From NCBI RefSeq assembly GCF_029633865.1, contig NC_079223.1:32800923-32864922 (forward strand): a DNA stretch of 64,000 bases. Direction: 5' to 3'. The DNA comes from Lampris incognitus. Taxonomy: Eukaryota > Chordata > Actinopteri > Lampriformes > Lampridae. The stretch's first letter is position 1, and the number at the start of each line of letters is the position of its first letter. Below, in pieces: positions 49,173-60,764 of this stretch. The notes beneath the pieces are model-generated. The model had not been told where the DNA came from. It saw only the letters and a list, made by a program, of their open reading frames with translations, and did no database searches. The position numbers were made by a program, and so were the translations under genes.

Positions 49173-49914
49173 GTGGTCAAAATCAGATCTGATGTGCTTT
49201 TTTTCCCAGTTACATGGTCATAATACATGTCCCATCTGCGCCACGTCAGTTAAAAAAAAAAAATCAGAATTGGGTCACTTGTACAAGGCGGTCTAAACAT
49301 GGCCAAAATCGGTTTTACAGTGTGACAGATTACACTACATTCAGCTGCTGTCTCCTCTTGAATCTTCTGTCCAGTAGTCATCTTGGATCTGTGTGAGCAG
49401 ACGGAGGAGTAATGAGGAGGGGCTCCATCTGAGACCACATTACTGTGAACCACATCAACACTCATGCAGAACCTTCAGATTCACATGACATTTTTCTCAT
49501 CCTCTTTTCTTTTCATTGACAATAGGTAGGTTTCCATTGCAGTTTTGTGAAAAATCGAAGCGATTAAAAAGAAAAAGCTGCTAAAACAATTGCGAAGGGT
49601 CTGTGTATTCATTGAGTGATGTTATGCGATTAAAGCTGGGGTTTCTTCTCTCGTGATAGTCTCCAACACCTGCTGGGTGTTGGTACGGTGACTTTGATTG
49701 CGTGCACCGCAATAGCTCTGGTCTTGTTTAATTGAAGGCCACGAGGACATGTGATGCACGCAATGACGGAAAGGGAAATCCTTCACTTGGCAGCGGCCAC
49801 ATATGAGGGATTTAATGGGACGTCATTGTCTGCAATGATTTTACAGTGGTTCTGTGGATCCAAAACTTCAGAATGAGCTGCTTCCTACCGCTGCTTCCTA
49901 CCGAGAAGCGCATA

Positions 49915-50293
49915 CCCAGCAAACAATAAACGTCCCCAGCACGTCCCCTAAAGGTCCTCTCCGAACGTCCGGTAAATGTCATTGTGTGGGGTTTTCATTA
50001 CGTCATGGGGACATTAATGCGGGACGTCCCTGTAACGTCCCGAGGACATTAGGACAAACGTCCCGCGGACATTACAGGGACATTAGGGGAAAGTCCTCTA
50101 GACGTTGTTGTGATAAGTTAATTAGGACTTGTCATCCACTAATACTTCAGACATCCCCATGACGTCAAGGCGGAACGTCCCGAGGACCTTACAGGGACTT
50201 TAGGGGAAAGCCTTCTAGAGGTCAATGACATTTACCAGACGTTCGGAGAGGACCTTTAGGTGACGTGCTGGGGACGTTTTTTTGTTTGCTGGG
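49915..50293. mobile_element. 379-bp MITE with long terminal inverted repeats and TA duplication
   Basis: The left end CCCAGCAAACAATAAACGTC is matched by the complement of the right end GACGTTTTTTTGTTTGCTGG. The inverted similarity continues inward for about 70 bases (CAGCACGTCC, GGTCCTCTCCGAACGT). TA flanks both ends (49913-49914, 50294-50295). The interior is unusually rich in GACGTCC/GGGACGT words and has no coding capacity. The CCCAGCA end resembles fish ISL2EU-type families by recollection. Confidence 0.8.
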
Positions 50294-50640
50294 TAGCCAT
50301 CACTCTTTATACGCTGGCTTACCTTGACTTAAATTTGCCAAATATTTCAATTTTGCTTTGTCGAATCATCTGAAAAGGCACCTCAGGTGAGCGTATAAAC
50401 CTTTTTGCAACATTTGCATTTCGTTTTGTTTTAAATTCACGTGTTATTACTATTCGTTTTATAGTTCGCAGGTTAGTAAGCAGGTTAATGGAAACCCGCA
50501 AAATGACTGGTCTATTTTTATTTTTTTGCTGTGTCGTCATATTTAGTTGCCATCTTGTAAAAAAATAAGGTGCTGAGAGCCGTCCTAACTGGTGCCATAA
50601 TTATGGCACTAGTTCGAGCTAGTTAGTTTAATTATAATAG

Positions 50641-50815
50641 TGTGGCAGGAATGAGGAAAAACACAGGAGACCAAGGTGAGTTTGATGTTTATTCCTCAAC
50701 TCCAAAAACCAACTGCAGCAGGAACAACCCTGCACCGGCGAACCCGGGAACGTAAACCATGCCCCCAGCTCACAGTCCTGCTGGGTGAGAGGCATTGCCC
50801 CTAGTGTCCGCCACA
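50641..50815 (-). repeat. 3' LTR of the complete Gypsy element
   Basis: It reads TGTGGCGGACACTAGGGGC ... CATTCCTGCCACA on the minus strand, with TG...CA ends. Confidence 0.92.
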
Positions 50816-52008
50816 CAGCCCCCCCCCCGAACACCCAGAAGGGACTCCTGGAAAGAAAAATAGTGTCTCACTGGAGGCTTAAGCAGCCTGCCATAACAGC
50901 TGCACCGTCCCTCAGCCGAAACAGTAGGTGAAACACAGTCCAAAGCCGGCTGAGAAGCAGAACGCTGAACCGGTGAAAACACTGCTGGAAACACAACTTC
51001 GCCTGCCACCCTGTGCGCCGGTTTAAGCCTATCAAGCGTGACACGCTCCCTACGCCCACCCATATCTAGCACAAAACCCTTAGGACCCGTCTCAAGAACC
51101 CGAAATGGGCCATCGTATGGGGGTTGGAGGGGCGAGCGGTGAGCATCATGCCGTACAAAAACAAAACGAGCCGACATGAGCTCCGCAGGCACGAACGACT
51201 GCGGAAAACAGTGGTGAACGGGGCCTGGAGCCCGAGTGCTGTCGGACAAAAAAGGATAAACGGCCGGACGGGGTCGAGGAGCGGAACTCCCAGGCAAAAA
51301 TTCCCCAGGGACGTGGAGCGGCTGACCGAGCACCAGCTCAGCGGGTGACGCGTCGAGGTCCTCCTTAGGAGCCGAATGCAACCCGAGCATAACCCAAGGT
51401 AAATGATCCACCCAGTTACCATCCGAGAGCGCAGCGCACAGAGCTGCCTTGAGCGACCGGTGAAAACGTTCACACAAGCGGTTAGCCTGAGGGTGATACG
51501 CGGTAGTGCGGTGTACCTGCACACCCAAGGATCGCGCAAGTGCCGACCAGAGCTCTGACATGAACTGGGGGCCCCTGTCTGAGGTGATATCTGACAGAGT
51601 GCCGAAACGGGTGACCCAGGAGGAAAGAAAAGCGTGTGCAACATCCGAGGATGTTGTGGAGGATAGAGGGACAGCCTCTGGCCACCTGGTGGTCCGATCT
51701 ACCATTGTGAGCAGGTGCGTAAAACCCTGTGAAGAAGGTAGAGGGCCCACCAGGTCCACATGCACGTGGTCGAAACGTCTGGCCGGGATCGGAAACGGTT
51801 CAAGGGGCGATTTAGTGTGCTGGTGGACCTTAGCGCGCTGGCACGCTACACATGCAGCTGCCCACCCCTTGACGTCCTTGCGGAGGCCAGGCCAGACGAA
51901 CTTGGAATCGACCAACTTCACGGACGCCCGAACTCCAGGGTGCGAGAGGGAAAACTCGACGGCGCCAGGCCACTGGAACAACGGGGCGGGGACGGCCGGT
52001 GGAGACAT
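50770..52008 (-). CDS. Gypsy pol, integrase part (frameshifted from the rest)
   Basis: The integrase inserts the DNA copy. This 412-codon frame starts beyond the frameshift. It shows the end of the zinc-binding HHCC domain (CVACQRAK), the catalytic triad in [24 protein letters not shown] and [16 protein letters not shown], and a C-terminal domain with [20 protein letters not shown] and [15 protein letters not shown]. All three catalytic acidic residues are kept. It ends in the 3' LTR. The join to the upstream pol frame (51830-53926) is broken by an indel within about 51930-52000. Confidence 0.85.
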   Translation of the reverse strand: MSPPAVPAPLFQWPGAVEFSLSHPGVRASVKLVDSKFVWPGLRKDVKGWAAACVACQRAKVHQHTKSPLEPFPIPARRFDHVHVDLVGPLPSSQGFTHLLTMVDRTTRWPEAVPLSSTTSSDVAHAFLSSWVTRFGTLSDITSDRGPQFMSELWSALARSLGVQVHRTTAYHPQANRLCERFHRSLKAALCAALSDGNWVDHLPWVMLGLHSAPKEDLDASPAELVLGQPLHVPGEFLPGSSAPRPRPAVYPFLSDSTRAPGPVHHCFPQSFVPAELMSARFVFVRHDAHRSPLQPPYDGPFRVLETGPKGFVLDMGGRRERVTLDRLKPAHRVAGEVVFPAVFSPVQRSASQPALDCVSPTVSAEGRCSCYGRLLKPPVRHYFSFQESLLGVRGGGCVADTRGNASHPAGL

Positions 52009-53926
52009 CGCAGAGGAGGGCAGGACTGCCTTCCTGCATCACAGCGTCCTCTAGCTTGAGACCGGTACACGTTGACCTAAGGGCAAGGACGTCCGGGTCG
52101 CTGGGCTGGTCGGCAGCCATAGCGGAGAAATCCACACCGAGGTGCATAGGACACACAAGCACACGCGACAGACAATCAGCAACAGGGTTGGACTTCCCGG
52201 CCACATGCTGAATGTCCGTTGTGAACTCGGAGATCGCCGCTAGGTGGCGCTGTTGACGAGCAGACCACGGCTCAGTCACCTTGGACATGGCAAAAGTCAG
52301 TGGCTTATGATCCACATAAGCCGTGAATGGGCGACCCTCCAGCAGGAAGCGGAAATGCCGGGTTGCAAGGTGCAGTGCCAGCAACTCCCGGTCAAAAACG
52401 CTGTACTTGCGCTCGCTATCCCGCAGTTTGCAGCTAAAAAATGCGAGTGGCTGCCACGCATTCGCCACACGCTGTTCAGCCACAGCCCCCACGGCTATGT
52501 CAGACGCATCGGTTGTTAAAGCTATGGACGCCGTGGGTGTGGGATCGGCGAGGAGGGCAGTGTTAGCCAGGACGCACTTAGCTCCGTCAAAGGCCTGGAC
52601 CTGTTCGGGAGTCCAGTCGACAGGGTCATTAGCCTTCTTAAGCCGCAGGGCTTCGTAAAGTGGCTGAAGGAGGTGGGCAGCGCGAGGGAGGAAACGGTTA
52701 TAGAAATTCACCATGCCCAAGAATTCCTGCAATACCTTAACAGAGACTGGGCGGGGAAATTCCGCCACCGCTTGCACCTTAGAAGGCAACGGGACCGCGC
52801 CTTGCGGCGAAATGCGGTAACCCAAGAAGTCAATCACCGGCAGTCCAAACTGACACTTGGCCGGGTTGACTATCAGGCCGTGTTCGTCCAGACGATGGAA
52901 AACCTGTTTCAGGTGCGCCAGGTGCTCTTCAGCTGACGGACTGGCCACTAATATGTCGTCGAGACAAACGAACACGAAAGCAAGGTCACGCAACACCGAG
53001 TCCATCAGCCTCTGAATGGTTTGCGCTGCCCCCTTCAAGCCAAAAGGCATGCGCATGAACTCAAAAAGCCCAAACGGGGTGATCCCTGCGGTTTTGGGCA
53101 CGTCCTCTGCGCGCACGGGAACCTGATGATAGCCGCGCACCAGGTCCACCTTAGAGAAAATAGTGGTACCTGCCAGGCGTATGGAAAAGTCCTGTATGTG
53201 TGGGATGGGATAGCGGTCATTGGCGGTGACGTTGTTCAGGCGGCGAAAATCGCCGCAAGGCCGCCACGACCCATCCGCCTCGGGCACCATGTGAAGCGGC
53301 GAGGCCCACGGGCTGTTGGAACGCCTCAGTATACCCAGACGCTCCATGATGGCGAACTCCTCCTTAGCTACAGCCAATTTTAACGCATCGAGGCGCCGCG
53401 CGCGCGCAAAAACTGGCGGTCCCACCGTGGGAATTAAATGTTCTACCCCGTGTTTAGTAACCGCGGTGGAAAAGGCAGGCGTAGTCACCGATGGAAAATC
53501 CGCCAGCAAACGCTGAAAAACATCCCCTACTGCTAAAAAGTTAGCGTGTGTTAACGGCCCCGCTCCCCCTGTCTCGCACGGAACAGTGGCGAAAGACACA
53601 GCATCAATTAAACGGCGGTTTGCAACATCAACCAGCAGACCATTAGCACACAGAAAATCCGCGCCGATAATAGGAACAGTAATGGCGGCCACTACAAAGT
53701 CCCACTCAAAATGGCGCCCGTGGAAGCAAACAGTCACCAACCTTGTGCCAAACGTCGCAATGGACGAACCGTTAGCTGCACTTAACTGTGGGTCGCCGCC
53801 TTCGGCCGACCTGTTTGTCTTAGCAGGAGGGAGTAGGCTCTTTTGCGAGCCTGAGTCCACCAGAAACCGTCTTCCTGACATCGTGTCCTTAATGAAAAGC
53901 AGCTCACTACGTCCGCCAGCGCCCAC
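51830..53926 (-). CDS. Gypsy pol, protease / reverse transcriptase / RNase H
   Basis: 698 codons. A retropepsin-like segment holds [16 protein letters not shown] follows with [33 protein letters not shown] (first catalytic Asp), [18 protein letters not shown] and [10 protein letters not shown] (CLDD in place of the usual YLDD or YVDD, both Asp kept). RNase H has [13 protein letters not shown] and [14 protein letters not shown]. The frame then runs into a wrong reading ([13 protein letters not shown]) where the integrase zinc domain should be. RT and RNase H motifs look intact. Confidence 0.88.
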   Translation of the reverse strand: MGAGGRSELLFIKDTMSGRRFLVDSGSQKSLLPPAKTNRSAEGGDPQLSAANGSSIATFGTRLVTVCFHGRHFEWDFVVAAITVPIIGADFLCANGLLVDVANRRLIDAVSFATVPCETGGAGPLTHANFLAVGDVFQRLLADFPSVTTPAFSTAVTKHGVEHLIPTVGPPVFARARRLDALKLAVAKEEFAIMERLGILRRSNSPWASPLHMVPEADGSWRPCGDFRRLNNVTANDRYPIPHIQDFSIRLAGTTIFSKVDLVRGYHQVPVRAEDVPKTAGITPFGLFEFMRMPFGLKGAAQTIQRLMDSVLRDLAFVFVCLDDILVASPSAEEHLAHLKQVFHRLDEHGLIVNPAKCQFGLPVIDFLGYRISPQGAVPLPSKVQAVAEFPRPVSVKVLQEFLGMVNFYNRFLPRAAHLLQPLYEALRLKKANDPVDWTPEQVQAFDGAKCVLANTALLADPTPTASIALTTDASDIAVGAVAEQRVANAWQPLAFFSCKLRDSERKYSVFDRELLALHLATRHFRFLLEGRPFTAYVDHKPLTFAMSKVTEPWSARQQRHLAAISEFTTDIQHVAGKSNPVADCLSRVLVCPMHLGVDFSAMAADQPSDPDVLALRSTCTGLKLEDAVMQEGSPALLCDVSTGRPRPVVPVAWRRRVFPLAPWSSGVREVGRFQVRLAWPPQGRQGVGSCMCSVPAR

Positions 53927-53931
53927 AGCTG

Positions 53932-54696
53932 CTACTGAGCGCTGGCCCTGGAGGTTCCCGGAGCCTCAAACGTGCACGGAGGGACGCAGCGCCTCGCTTT
54001 GCCGCCGAACCGCTGGTGGAAGAAACAGAGGCCTCTCCCGCGCCGTCTCCGGGCAGTTACTCCAGCCACCACTGCCGGGTCCGCGTCCTCCGACGTCGGC
54101 TGCAGAGGCTCCGATACAACACTCTGCACAGAGAACCGTCTGGTAGCCAGCAGGACCCGATCGGCCTCCTCAGCCAAACCTCGGCAGTCACCAGCGGCCA
54201 GACACGGGGAGTTAGCCAAAGCCGCACGCACAGGAGACGGGAGCTGGCGCAGGAAAACGTGCGGGAAAAGGAACCCACCTTCGTCCGAGCCTAGCAGCGA
54301 CAGCATATTGTCCATGAGATCCACAGCCGTCCCGTCGCCCAAACCGGATAGGGAAAGGATTATATCTGCCCTCTCTGCGGTAGTTAGGCTGTACCTCCGG
54401 AGCAGAAGATGTTTTAGGGCGACGTATTTATCGTGTTGCGGAGGGGCGCGCAACAGCTGCATGGCCCGGCGTGTGGACTGCTGGTCCAGCGCAGCGACGA
54501 CCAAATAATATCTGGAGTCGTCCGCGGAGATTCCACGCAGGTGGAACAGCGCCTCAACATGCTGGAACCACGAGGCCGGGTCGCTCTGCCAGAACTCTGG
54601 GAGTTTCACAGCCGCGGCGAGAACGGCCGGCTGTGAGAGTTGGGGCGGCGTGGCCGAAGTGGATTCACACTCCTCTTCTGCTCCAAACATGTTCAA
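53932..54696 (-). CDS. Gypsy gag
   Basis: 254 codons starting 15 bases inside the 5' LTR boundary, directly after the PBS. Capsid-like text [40 protein letters not shown] and [14 protein letters not shown], then a terminal zinc-knuckle variant [18 protein letters not shown] (CxxH...CxxxC type). It ends just before pol (53926) with a different frame, so pol is expressed by a separate start or frameshift. Frame intact. Confidence 0.85.
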   Translation of the reverse strand: MNMFGAEEECESTSATPPQLSQPAVLAAAVKLPEFWQSDPASWFQHVEALFHLRGISADDSRYYLVVAALDQQSTRRAMQLLRAPPQHDKYVALKHLLLRRYSLTTAERADIILSLSGLGDGTAVDLMDNMLSLLGSDEGGFLFPHVFLRQLPSPVRAALANSPCLAAGDCRGLAEEADRVLLATRRFSVQSVVSEPLQPTSEDADPAVVAGVTARRRRGRGLCFFHQRFGGKARRCVPPCTFEAPGTSRASAQ

Positions 54697-54710
54697 TTAG
54701 GGGTCACCAA

Positions 54711-54885
54711 TGTGGCAGGAATGAGGAAAAACACAGGAGACCAAGGCGAGTTTGATGTTTATTCCTCAACTCCAAAAACCAACTGCAGCAGGAACAAGCC
54801 TGCACCGACGAGCCCGGGAACGTAAACCACGCCCCCAGCTCACAATCCTGCTGGGTGATAGGCATAGCCCCTAGTGTCCGCCACA
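54711..54885 (-). repeat. 5' LTR of the complete Gypsy element
   Basis: Partner of 50641-50815. The PBS lies directly inside it. Confidence 0.92.
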
Positions 54886-54889
54886 ATAG

Positions 54890-55640
54890 TAGCAATTCTT
54901 GCTAATTGGCTTTAGTCTTTAAAATGCCTGGCTAGGTGTGGTCCATCTATTTAAACTTATGGCATCAAATCTGTTGAAACTATATTTCCCTTTAAAGTTG
55001 TGCATCTAGAAAGAATGTAACATTGAGGAAACCTGCCAGTCTTCTTCTTCAAAAAAAAAATTCTACCAAGAACTGAAATTTAGAGTAAAGCAATGTCTAA
55101 ATTATAGAAATATAAAAATATTAAAACACAACATTTTCTTTTAGGAAGCAACGGGAATCTGTTTGGTTTTTACTGTGATCAAGTTAAAAAGTCTAAACTT
55201 TTTACAGATTTGATTAAAAAAGTAGATTAAGAATAAAACAATTTCAATAACCTAACTAGAGACTTTACAGGGAACACTAATCTTACATTTAACCTAAAGC
55301 AATATCAAAATAACAGCTGAAATTGCAGTTAAATTTAGTAGTTTTGACTGTGTCTTTGACAAAGTGTGAATTTCCTTTTTTAAATTCAGAACCTCTCGTC
55401 TGTTCAGATGTACCTCCGTTTTAAAGTACTGCCGCCCCAACCGCCGGATAATACCTCTGTCTGATGGAGTTTCAGAAAATACAGTTTTAATCTCCAACAA
55501 AAGCAAATTTTTTTTATTTTAAATATAATTTCTGAGGGTCTTCGTGGATTATGAAACTCTGAATTCTGGTTAAACTGACTTCTCTGGCAGCTGTAACTCA
55601 TTGACTTTCAACTGACTCATCTATTACCCACAGCCTGACA
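54890..55640. other. Intergenic stretch, nothing recognised
   Basis: AT-rich sequence between Gypsy remnants. Short minus frames (55294-55601) match nothing I know. Confidence 0.45.
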
Positions 55641-55842
55641 CTAAACACGGAGGACTTACTCTCAATTATTCAACTTATATCATCTTTATACAGTCCTACG
55701 CCTTAATTGAGTCTTTCGTAAATATACTTGTTGTGTCTATGAGGTATTCAGTCACATCCCTAGAGCCGACGTTTGGCAAATTCGTGATATCACTTGTCCA
55801 CTGAGCTTCCTCATTCCTGCCACATTGGTGACCCCGATCGGG
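55640..55842 (+). mobile_element. LTR 3' end plus primer-binding site of another Gypsy-type element
   Basis: ATTCCTGCCACA (55813-55824) followed by TTGGTGACCCCGATCGG (PBS 55826-55842) repeats, on the plus strand, the LTR end and PBS of the complete Gypsy element. The LTR body differs and no gag or pol follows. The left limit is a guess. Confidence 0.45.
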
Positions 55843-56176
55843 AAGTTTTTCTCCAGCGCTTAGCTTAAGTTTCGACTCGTAATGCCTTCGGTCTACCTTA
55901 CTTGGACCTTCAACATATGAGATTTCAATTTTCACATCTTTCTAACTTTTCTCCGTTTAATTTTAAGTTTTATCCACGTTCATCCGTGAGTTTCATAGGT
56001 ACGCACGTTGTTTCTCGGCCATGTTTTGCCACACGTTCTACGTGCGCATCTTGTTTACAACGCAGCTTATACGTCACGCAATAAGGGTCTATTAAAAAAC
56101 ATTTAATTTTAACGCGTGGTAATCACTTCTCCGTAGGGTCTTGTTTTTTTATTCGCTTGGTGTTAAACCATAAAAG

Positions 56177-58416
56177 GCACACAGGTGGACTATATCTTAT
56201 GTAGAAGGCGCCATCTAAAAGGGATTGGAGACTGCAAGGTGGTGACAGGGGAGAGCGTAGCTAGGCAGCATCGGATGGTGGTCTGTAGGATGACTTTGGA
56301 GACCAAGAAGAGGAAGCGAGTGAAGACACAGCCGAAGATCAAATGGTGGAAGTTGAAGAAGGAAGACTGTTGTGTGGAGTTCAGGCAGGAGTTAAGACAG
56401 GCACTGGGTGGTAGTGAAGAGTTGCCAGATGGCTGGAAAACCACTGCAGAAATAGTTAGGGAGACAGCTAGGAAGGTACTTGGTGTGTCATCAGGACAGA
56501 GGAAGGAAGACAAGGAGACTTGGTGGTGGAATGAGGAAGTACAGCAAATTATACAGAGGAAAAGGTTGGCAAAGAAGAAGTGGGATAGTCAGAGAGATGA
56601 AGAAAGTAGACAGGAGTACAAGGAGATGCAGCGTAAAGCAAAGAGAGAGGTGGCAAAGGCAAAGGAAAAGGCATATGGTGAGTTGTATGACAGATTAGAC
56701 ACTAAGGAAGGAGAAAAGGACTTGTACCAATTGGCTAGACAGAGGGACCAAGCTGCAAAGGATGTGCAGCAAGTTAGGGCGATCAAGGATAGAGATAGAA
56801 ATGTGCTGACAAGTGAGGAGAGTGTGCTAAGAAGGTGGAAGGAATACTTTGAGGGGCTGATGAATGAAGAAAATGAGAGAGAGAGAAGGTTGGATGATGT
56901 AGGGATAGTGAATCAGGAAGTTCAGCGGATTAGCAAGGAGGAAGTGAGGGCAGCTATGAAGAGGATGAAGAATGGAAAGGCAGTTGGTCCTGATGACATA
57001 CCTGTGGAGGCATGGAGATGTTTAGGAGAGATGGCAGTGGAGTTTTTAACTAGATTGTTTAACACAATCCTGGAAAGTGAGAGGATGCCTGAGGAGTGGA
57101 GAAGAAGCATACTGGTACCGATTTTCAAGAACAAGGGCGATGTGCAGAACTGTAACAACTACAGAGGTATAAAGTTGATCAGCCACAGCATGAAGATTTG
57201 GGAAAGAGTAATAGAAGCTAGGTTAAGAGGAGAGGTGACGATCAGCGAGCAGCAGTATGGTTTCATGCCACGAAAGAGCACCACAGATGCGATGTTTGCT
57301 TTGAGAATGTTGATTGAGAAGTATAGAGAAGGCCAGAAAGAGTTGCATTGTGTCTTTGTAGATTTAGAGAAAGCTTATGACAGAGTGCCGAGAGAGGAGG
57401 TGTAGTATTGTATGAGGAAGTCAGGAGTTGCAGAGAAGTATGTAGGAGTGGTGCAGGATACGTATGAGGGAAGTGTGACAATGGTGAGGTGTGCGGTTGG
57501 AATGACAGATGGGTTCAAGGTGGAGGTGGGATTACATCAAGGATCGGCTCTGAGCCCTTTCTTGTTTGCAATGGTGATGGACAGGTTGACGGACAAGATC
57601 AGGCAGGAGTCTCCATGGACGATGATGTTCGCGGATGACATTGTGATCTGTAGCGAGAGTAGGGTGCAGGTTGAGGAGAGCCTGGAGAGGTGGAGGTATG
57701 CACTGGAGAGAAGAGGAATGAAAGTCAGTAGGAGCAAGACGGAATACCTATGCGTGAATGAGAGAGAGGACAGTGGAATGGTCAGGATGCAAGGAGTGGA
57801 GGTGACAAAGGCATTTGTGTTTAAATACTTGGGGTCAACTGTCCAAAGTAACGGGGAGTGCAGTAGAGAGGTGAAAAAGAGAGTGCAGGCAGGTTGGAGT
57901 GGGTGGAGAAGTGTGTCAGGAGTGATTTGCGACAGAAGGGTATCAGCAAGAGTTAAAGGGAAAGTTTACAAGATGGTTGTGAGACCAGCTATGTTATATG
58001 GTTTGGAGACAGTGGCACTGACGAAAAGGCAGGAGGCGGAGCTGGAGGTGGCAGAGTTGAAGATGCTAAGATTTTCACTGGGAGTAACGAAGAAGGACAG
58101 GATTAGGAGCGATTATATTAGAGGGACCGCTCAGGTTGGACGGTTTGAGGACAAAGCAAGAGAGGCAAGATTGAGATGGCTTGGACATGTGTGGAGGAGA
58201 GATGCCGAGTATATTGGGAGAAGGATGCTGAATATGGAGCTGCCAGGGAAGAGGAGAAGAGGAAGGCCAAAGAGGAGGTTTATGGATGTGGTGAGGGAAG
58301 ACATGCAGGTGGCTGGTGTGACAGAGGAAGACGCAGAAGACAGGAAGAAATGGAAACGGATGATCCGCTGTGGCGACCCCTAACGGGAGCAGCCGAAAGT
58401 AGTAGTAGTAGTAGTA
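56177..58416 (+). mobile_element. Long RTE LINE copy with 18-bp target duplication
   Basis: It begins in the endonuclease C-terminal end (VDYILCRRRHLKGIGDCKVV) and runs through the linker and the full RT to a (GTA)n tail. Direct repeats ggtgttaaaccataaaag at 56159-56176 and 58417-58434 are perfect. The RT frame is open from 56185, except for a single TAG at 57403-57405 where the sister copy at 35944 has TGG (Trp). It resumes to the TAA at 58381. Motifs include KNGKAVGPDDIPVEAW, NKGDVQNCNNYRGIKLISHS, VDLEKAYDRVP and FADDIVICSES. 5'-truncated. Apparently a young copy. Confidence 0.94.
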
Positions 58417-58719
58417 GGTGTTAAACCATAAAAGAAACTGAAGAGCTTGTTTGACGAGTTCAACGTGTCACGCCAGAAAACCTGACCGAACACTCCTTTA
58501 CGGATGTGATACGGAAACGGAAACCGGCGGCACTGCGTGACGCTTCGGCTCAAAATGGACCAGCCACTTGTTGAATCTTTTTTTTCTTAATCCCCCTCCC
58601 CTTTTCTCCCCATATAGTCGGCACAATTCAACCATAATTGATAGACATGGACCCTTTAAGAAAGGGTTTCCGGGTTGAGAGGACGGAGCGAGGACTAGGA
58701 TGGCTGGAGCAGCGCCATG

Positions 58720-59795
58720 TTGCTCAGATCAGTGAAGACGTTTCGCCTCTCATCCAAGAGGCTTCCTCAGTTCGTGCCTTTCTGACTAGACCAAGCTAGT
58801 CTGACTGACTGGTGATGAGACTCAGAATTTATCCTCTTGGAGTCGTTATCAGAGCTATACATGTCCATGGCTCTTTGTGTCCCGATGTTTACCAACGCCC
58901 GTCGCTAACAGAGCCATAGATATGAGTGGCTCTTTTGTGTACCGATGTCCAGCCGCGCCCGTCGCCATCGGAGCTATTGATTTGCATTTGTTTAGCAGCG
59001 ACGGTCGTTGGGGATGTTAGTTTCGACTTCATTATTCAGTGGTCATGAGAGTCGTTGGAGCCGTTAGTGACCGACTGTTGTTCTTGGAGGCTAGGCTTCT
59101 TGAGTCTCCTGGGTAGAGACGAAAGGACGGCATTGTAAGTGGGAGATAGGTGGTGTCGCAGACCTCCTCCTCTGTTGAGGGATGGTTTTTCCAGTTTCGC
59201 ATAGATGGCTTCCTTCACCCCTCTTTCAAACCATCTATCTTCTCTGTCCAAAATGTGTACGTTGCTGTCCTCGAAGGAGTGTGTCTTCTCCTTTGGGTGT
59301 AGATAGACTGCTGAGTCTTGTCCTGAGGAGTTTGGTCTTCTGTATTGGGCCATCCGTTTGTGTAGTGGTTGTTTGGTTTCTCCTATGTATAGGTCAGTGC
59401 AGTTCTCATTGCATTGTACAGCATACACCAGATTGCTTTTCCGGGTGTGTGGTACACGGTCTTTGGGATGAACCAGTCTTTGTCGGAGTGTGTTGCTGGG
59501 TTTGAAGTATACCGGGATGCGGTGTTGTTTGAAAATTCTCCTGCGTTTCTCGGAGACCCCAGAAACATACGGGATAACTGTGCTCTTCCTTCTGTTCCTT
59601 TTCTTCTCGTCGCTCACCTGGTTGGTATTTTTGGGAACATGTTGCAGTTTTCACAAAAGTCCAACTGGGGTAGCCGCAGGTTTTTAAAGCTCCCCTCAGG
59701 TGTTTGTGTTCATCTTGTTGGACCTGAGTGCTGCTGGGCACATTGTAAGCTCTGTGTTGCAAAGTTCTGATGATGACCTGGATGAATGAGAACAT
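58720..59795 (-). mobile_element. Penelope-like element, C-terminal GIY-YIG endonuclease
   Basis: The minus frame 59617-59036 reads KQHRIPVYFKPSNTLRQRLV, NLVYAVQCNENCTDLYIGET, VHILDREDRWFERGVKEAIY and GGGLRHHLSPTYNAVLSSLP, the GIY-YIG endonuclease typical of fish Penelope-like retroelements. The upstream stretch LRGALKTCGYPSWTFVKT (59700 area) is in another frame. The RT is missing: the element is cut at about 59795, where Gypsy sequence begins. The text 59035-58720 is its 3' part. Confidence 0.82.
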
Positions 59796-59799
59796 TCAC

Positions 59800-60764
59800 A
59801 GACAGGGGAATGGGGTGATGATGGGACAGCAGAGGTGTCCAAAGTCTGTGGTGGGCCCGGAGCCCATGGACTGCTGTAGAGCTTGCTGGGAGAGGGTCGA
59901 GGAGAGAACGTGCATGCCCTCTCACCCTCCGTCATTTCACTCTGTGGCTGAGACCCACTGCATTCAGATGAGGGACCCTCTGCACCAGCCCTCGGGTTTT
60001 GTGATGGCCTTGGCTCTGCCATACATAGATTGACTCGATTGTGATGATACAGGGAGCCCTCGACCTCTACCAGATAAGACCGTGGGGCCACTTTCTGCAG
60101 ACACACTCCCCGTTGCCAGATGCCAGTCCTGTCTCCTGGTAGTGGCTTCATCCGAACTGCTTCTCCGACTGCGAGCTCAGGTAAGGCCTTAGCAGTCCTG
60201 TCGTAGATGAGTTTCGAGATTTGTCTCCTGTGCTGCAGTTTATCTACAACATCCGTAACGACACGTGGCTCAAGAAGTGCATCAACCACTGGCAGAGCTG
60301 ACTTCAAACGCCGTGACATCAGTCGTTGGGCAGGACTGCTGTCCATACCCTCCGTTGGGGTGTTTCTCCATTGTAAGATTGCCTTCCAGGCATCTTCGCC
60401 ATCCCGTAGTGCTTTCTTGCACAGGTTCTTTGCGATTTTGACCGCTGCTTTCGCCTTCCCGTTTGCCTTGGGATGCCTTGGTGAGGAGGTGATATGGTCA
60501 AACCCCCACTCCATAGCGAATTGGCGAAACTGAGTACAGGCGAACTGGGGCCCATTGTCGGAAATGACCCTGTCAGGTTGCCCATAACGAGCAAATTGAG
60601 CTGCATCGTTTTATTGTTGTTTCCGCGCTAAGGTCTGGCAGAACACCAATCTCCCAGAAATCTGAGTAGTGATCAACTACCATCAGAAAGTCTTTCCCAC
60701 TGTGTTGGAAAAGATCCAGACTTATGATTTGCCAGGGGCGTGTGGGCAGTTCATGGCTCAGCAT
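59800..60764 (-). pseudogene. Mag-like Gypsy pol: integrase core and C-terminus
   Basis: Pieces 60764-60573 (WQIISLDLFQHSGKDFLMVV), about 60590-60520 (VISDNGPQFACTQFRQFA) and 60514-59800. The last has SSPRHPKANGKAKAAVKIAK, where the catalytic Glu expected after NGKA is Lys. It then continues with VGEAVRMKPLPGDRTGIWQR. Two frameshifts. The open frame goes on past 59800 into Penelope-like sequence. Confidence 0.8.

Larger units (their letters stand above)
50641..54885 (-). mobile_element. Complete Ty3/Gypsy LTR retrotransposon (4.2 kb)
   Basis: Two 175-bp LTRs (50641-50815 and 54711-54885) differ at 8 positions by my count (about 95% identical). The 4-bp repeats atag at 50637-50640 and 54886-54889 flank it. 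On the minus strand the order is: 5' LTR, primer-binding site TTGGTGACCCCTAATTG (54710-54694), gag, pol (protease, RT, RNase H, integrase), G-run polypurine tract next to 50816, 3' LTR. One frameshift divides pol, so this copy is not autonomous as it stands. Confidence 0.93.

Noticed and set aside
51506..54508. Long plus-strand frames of 100-186 codons opposite the Gypsy element
   Set aside because: Antisense shadows of gag and pol in GC-rich sequence.
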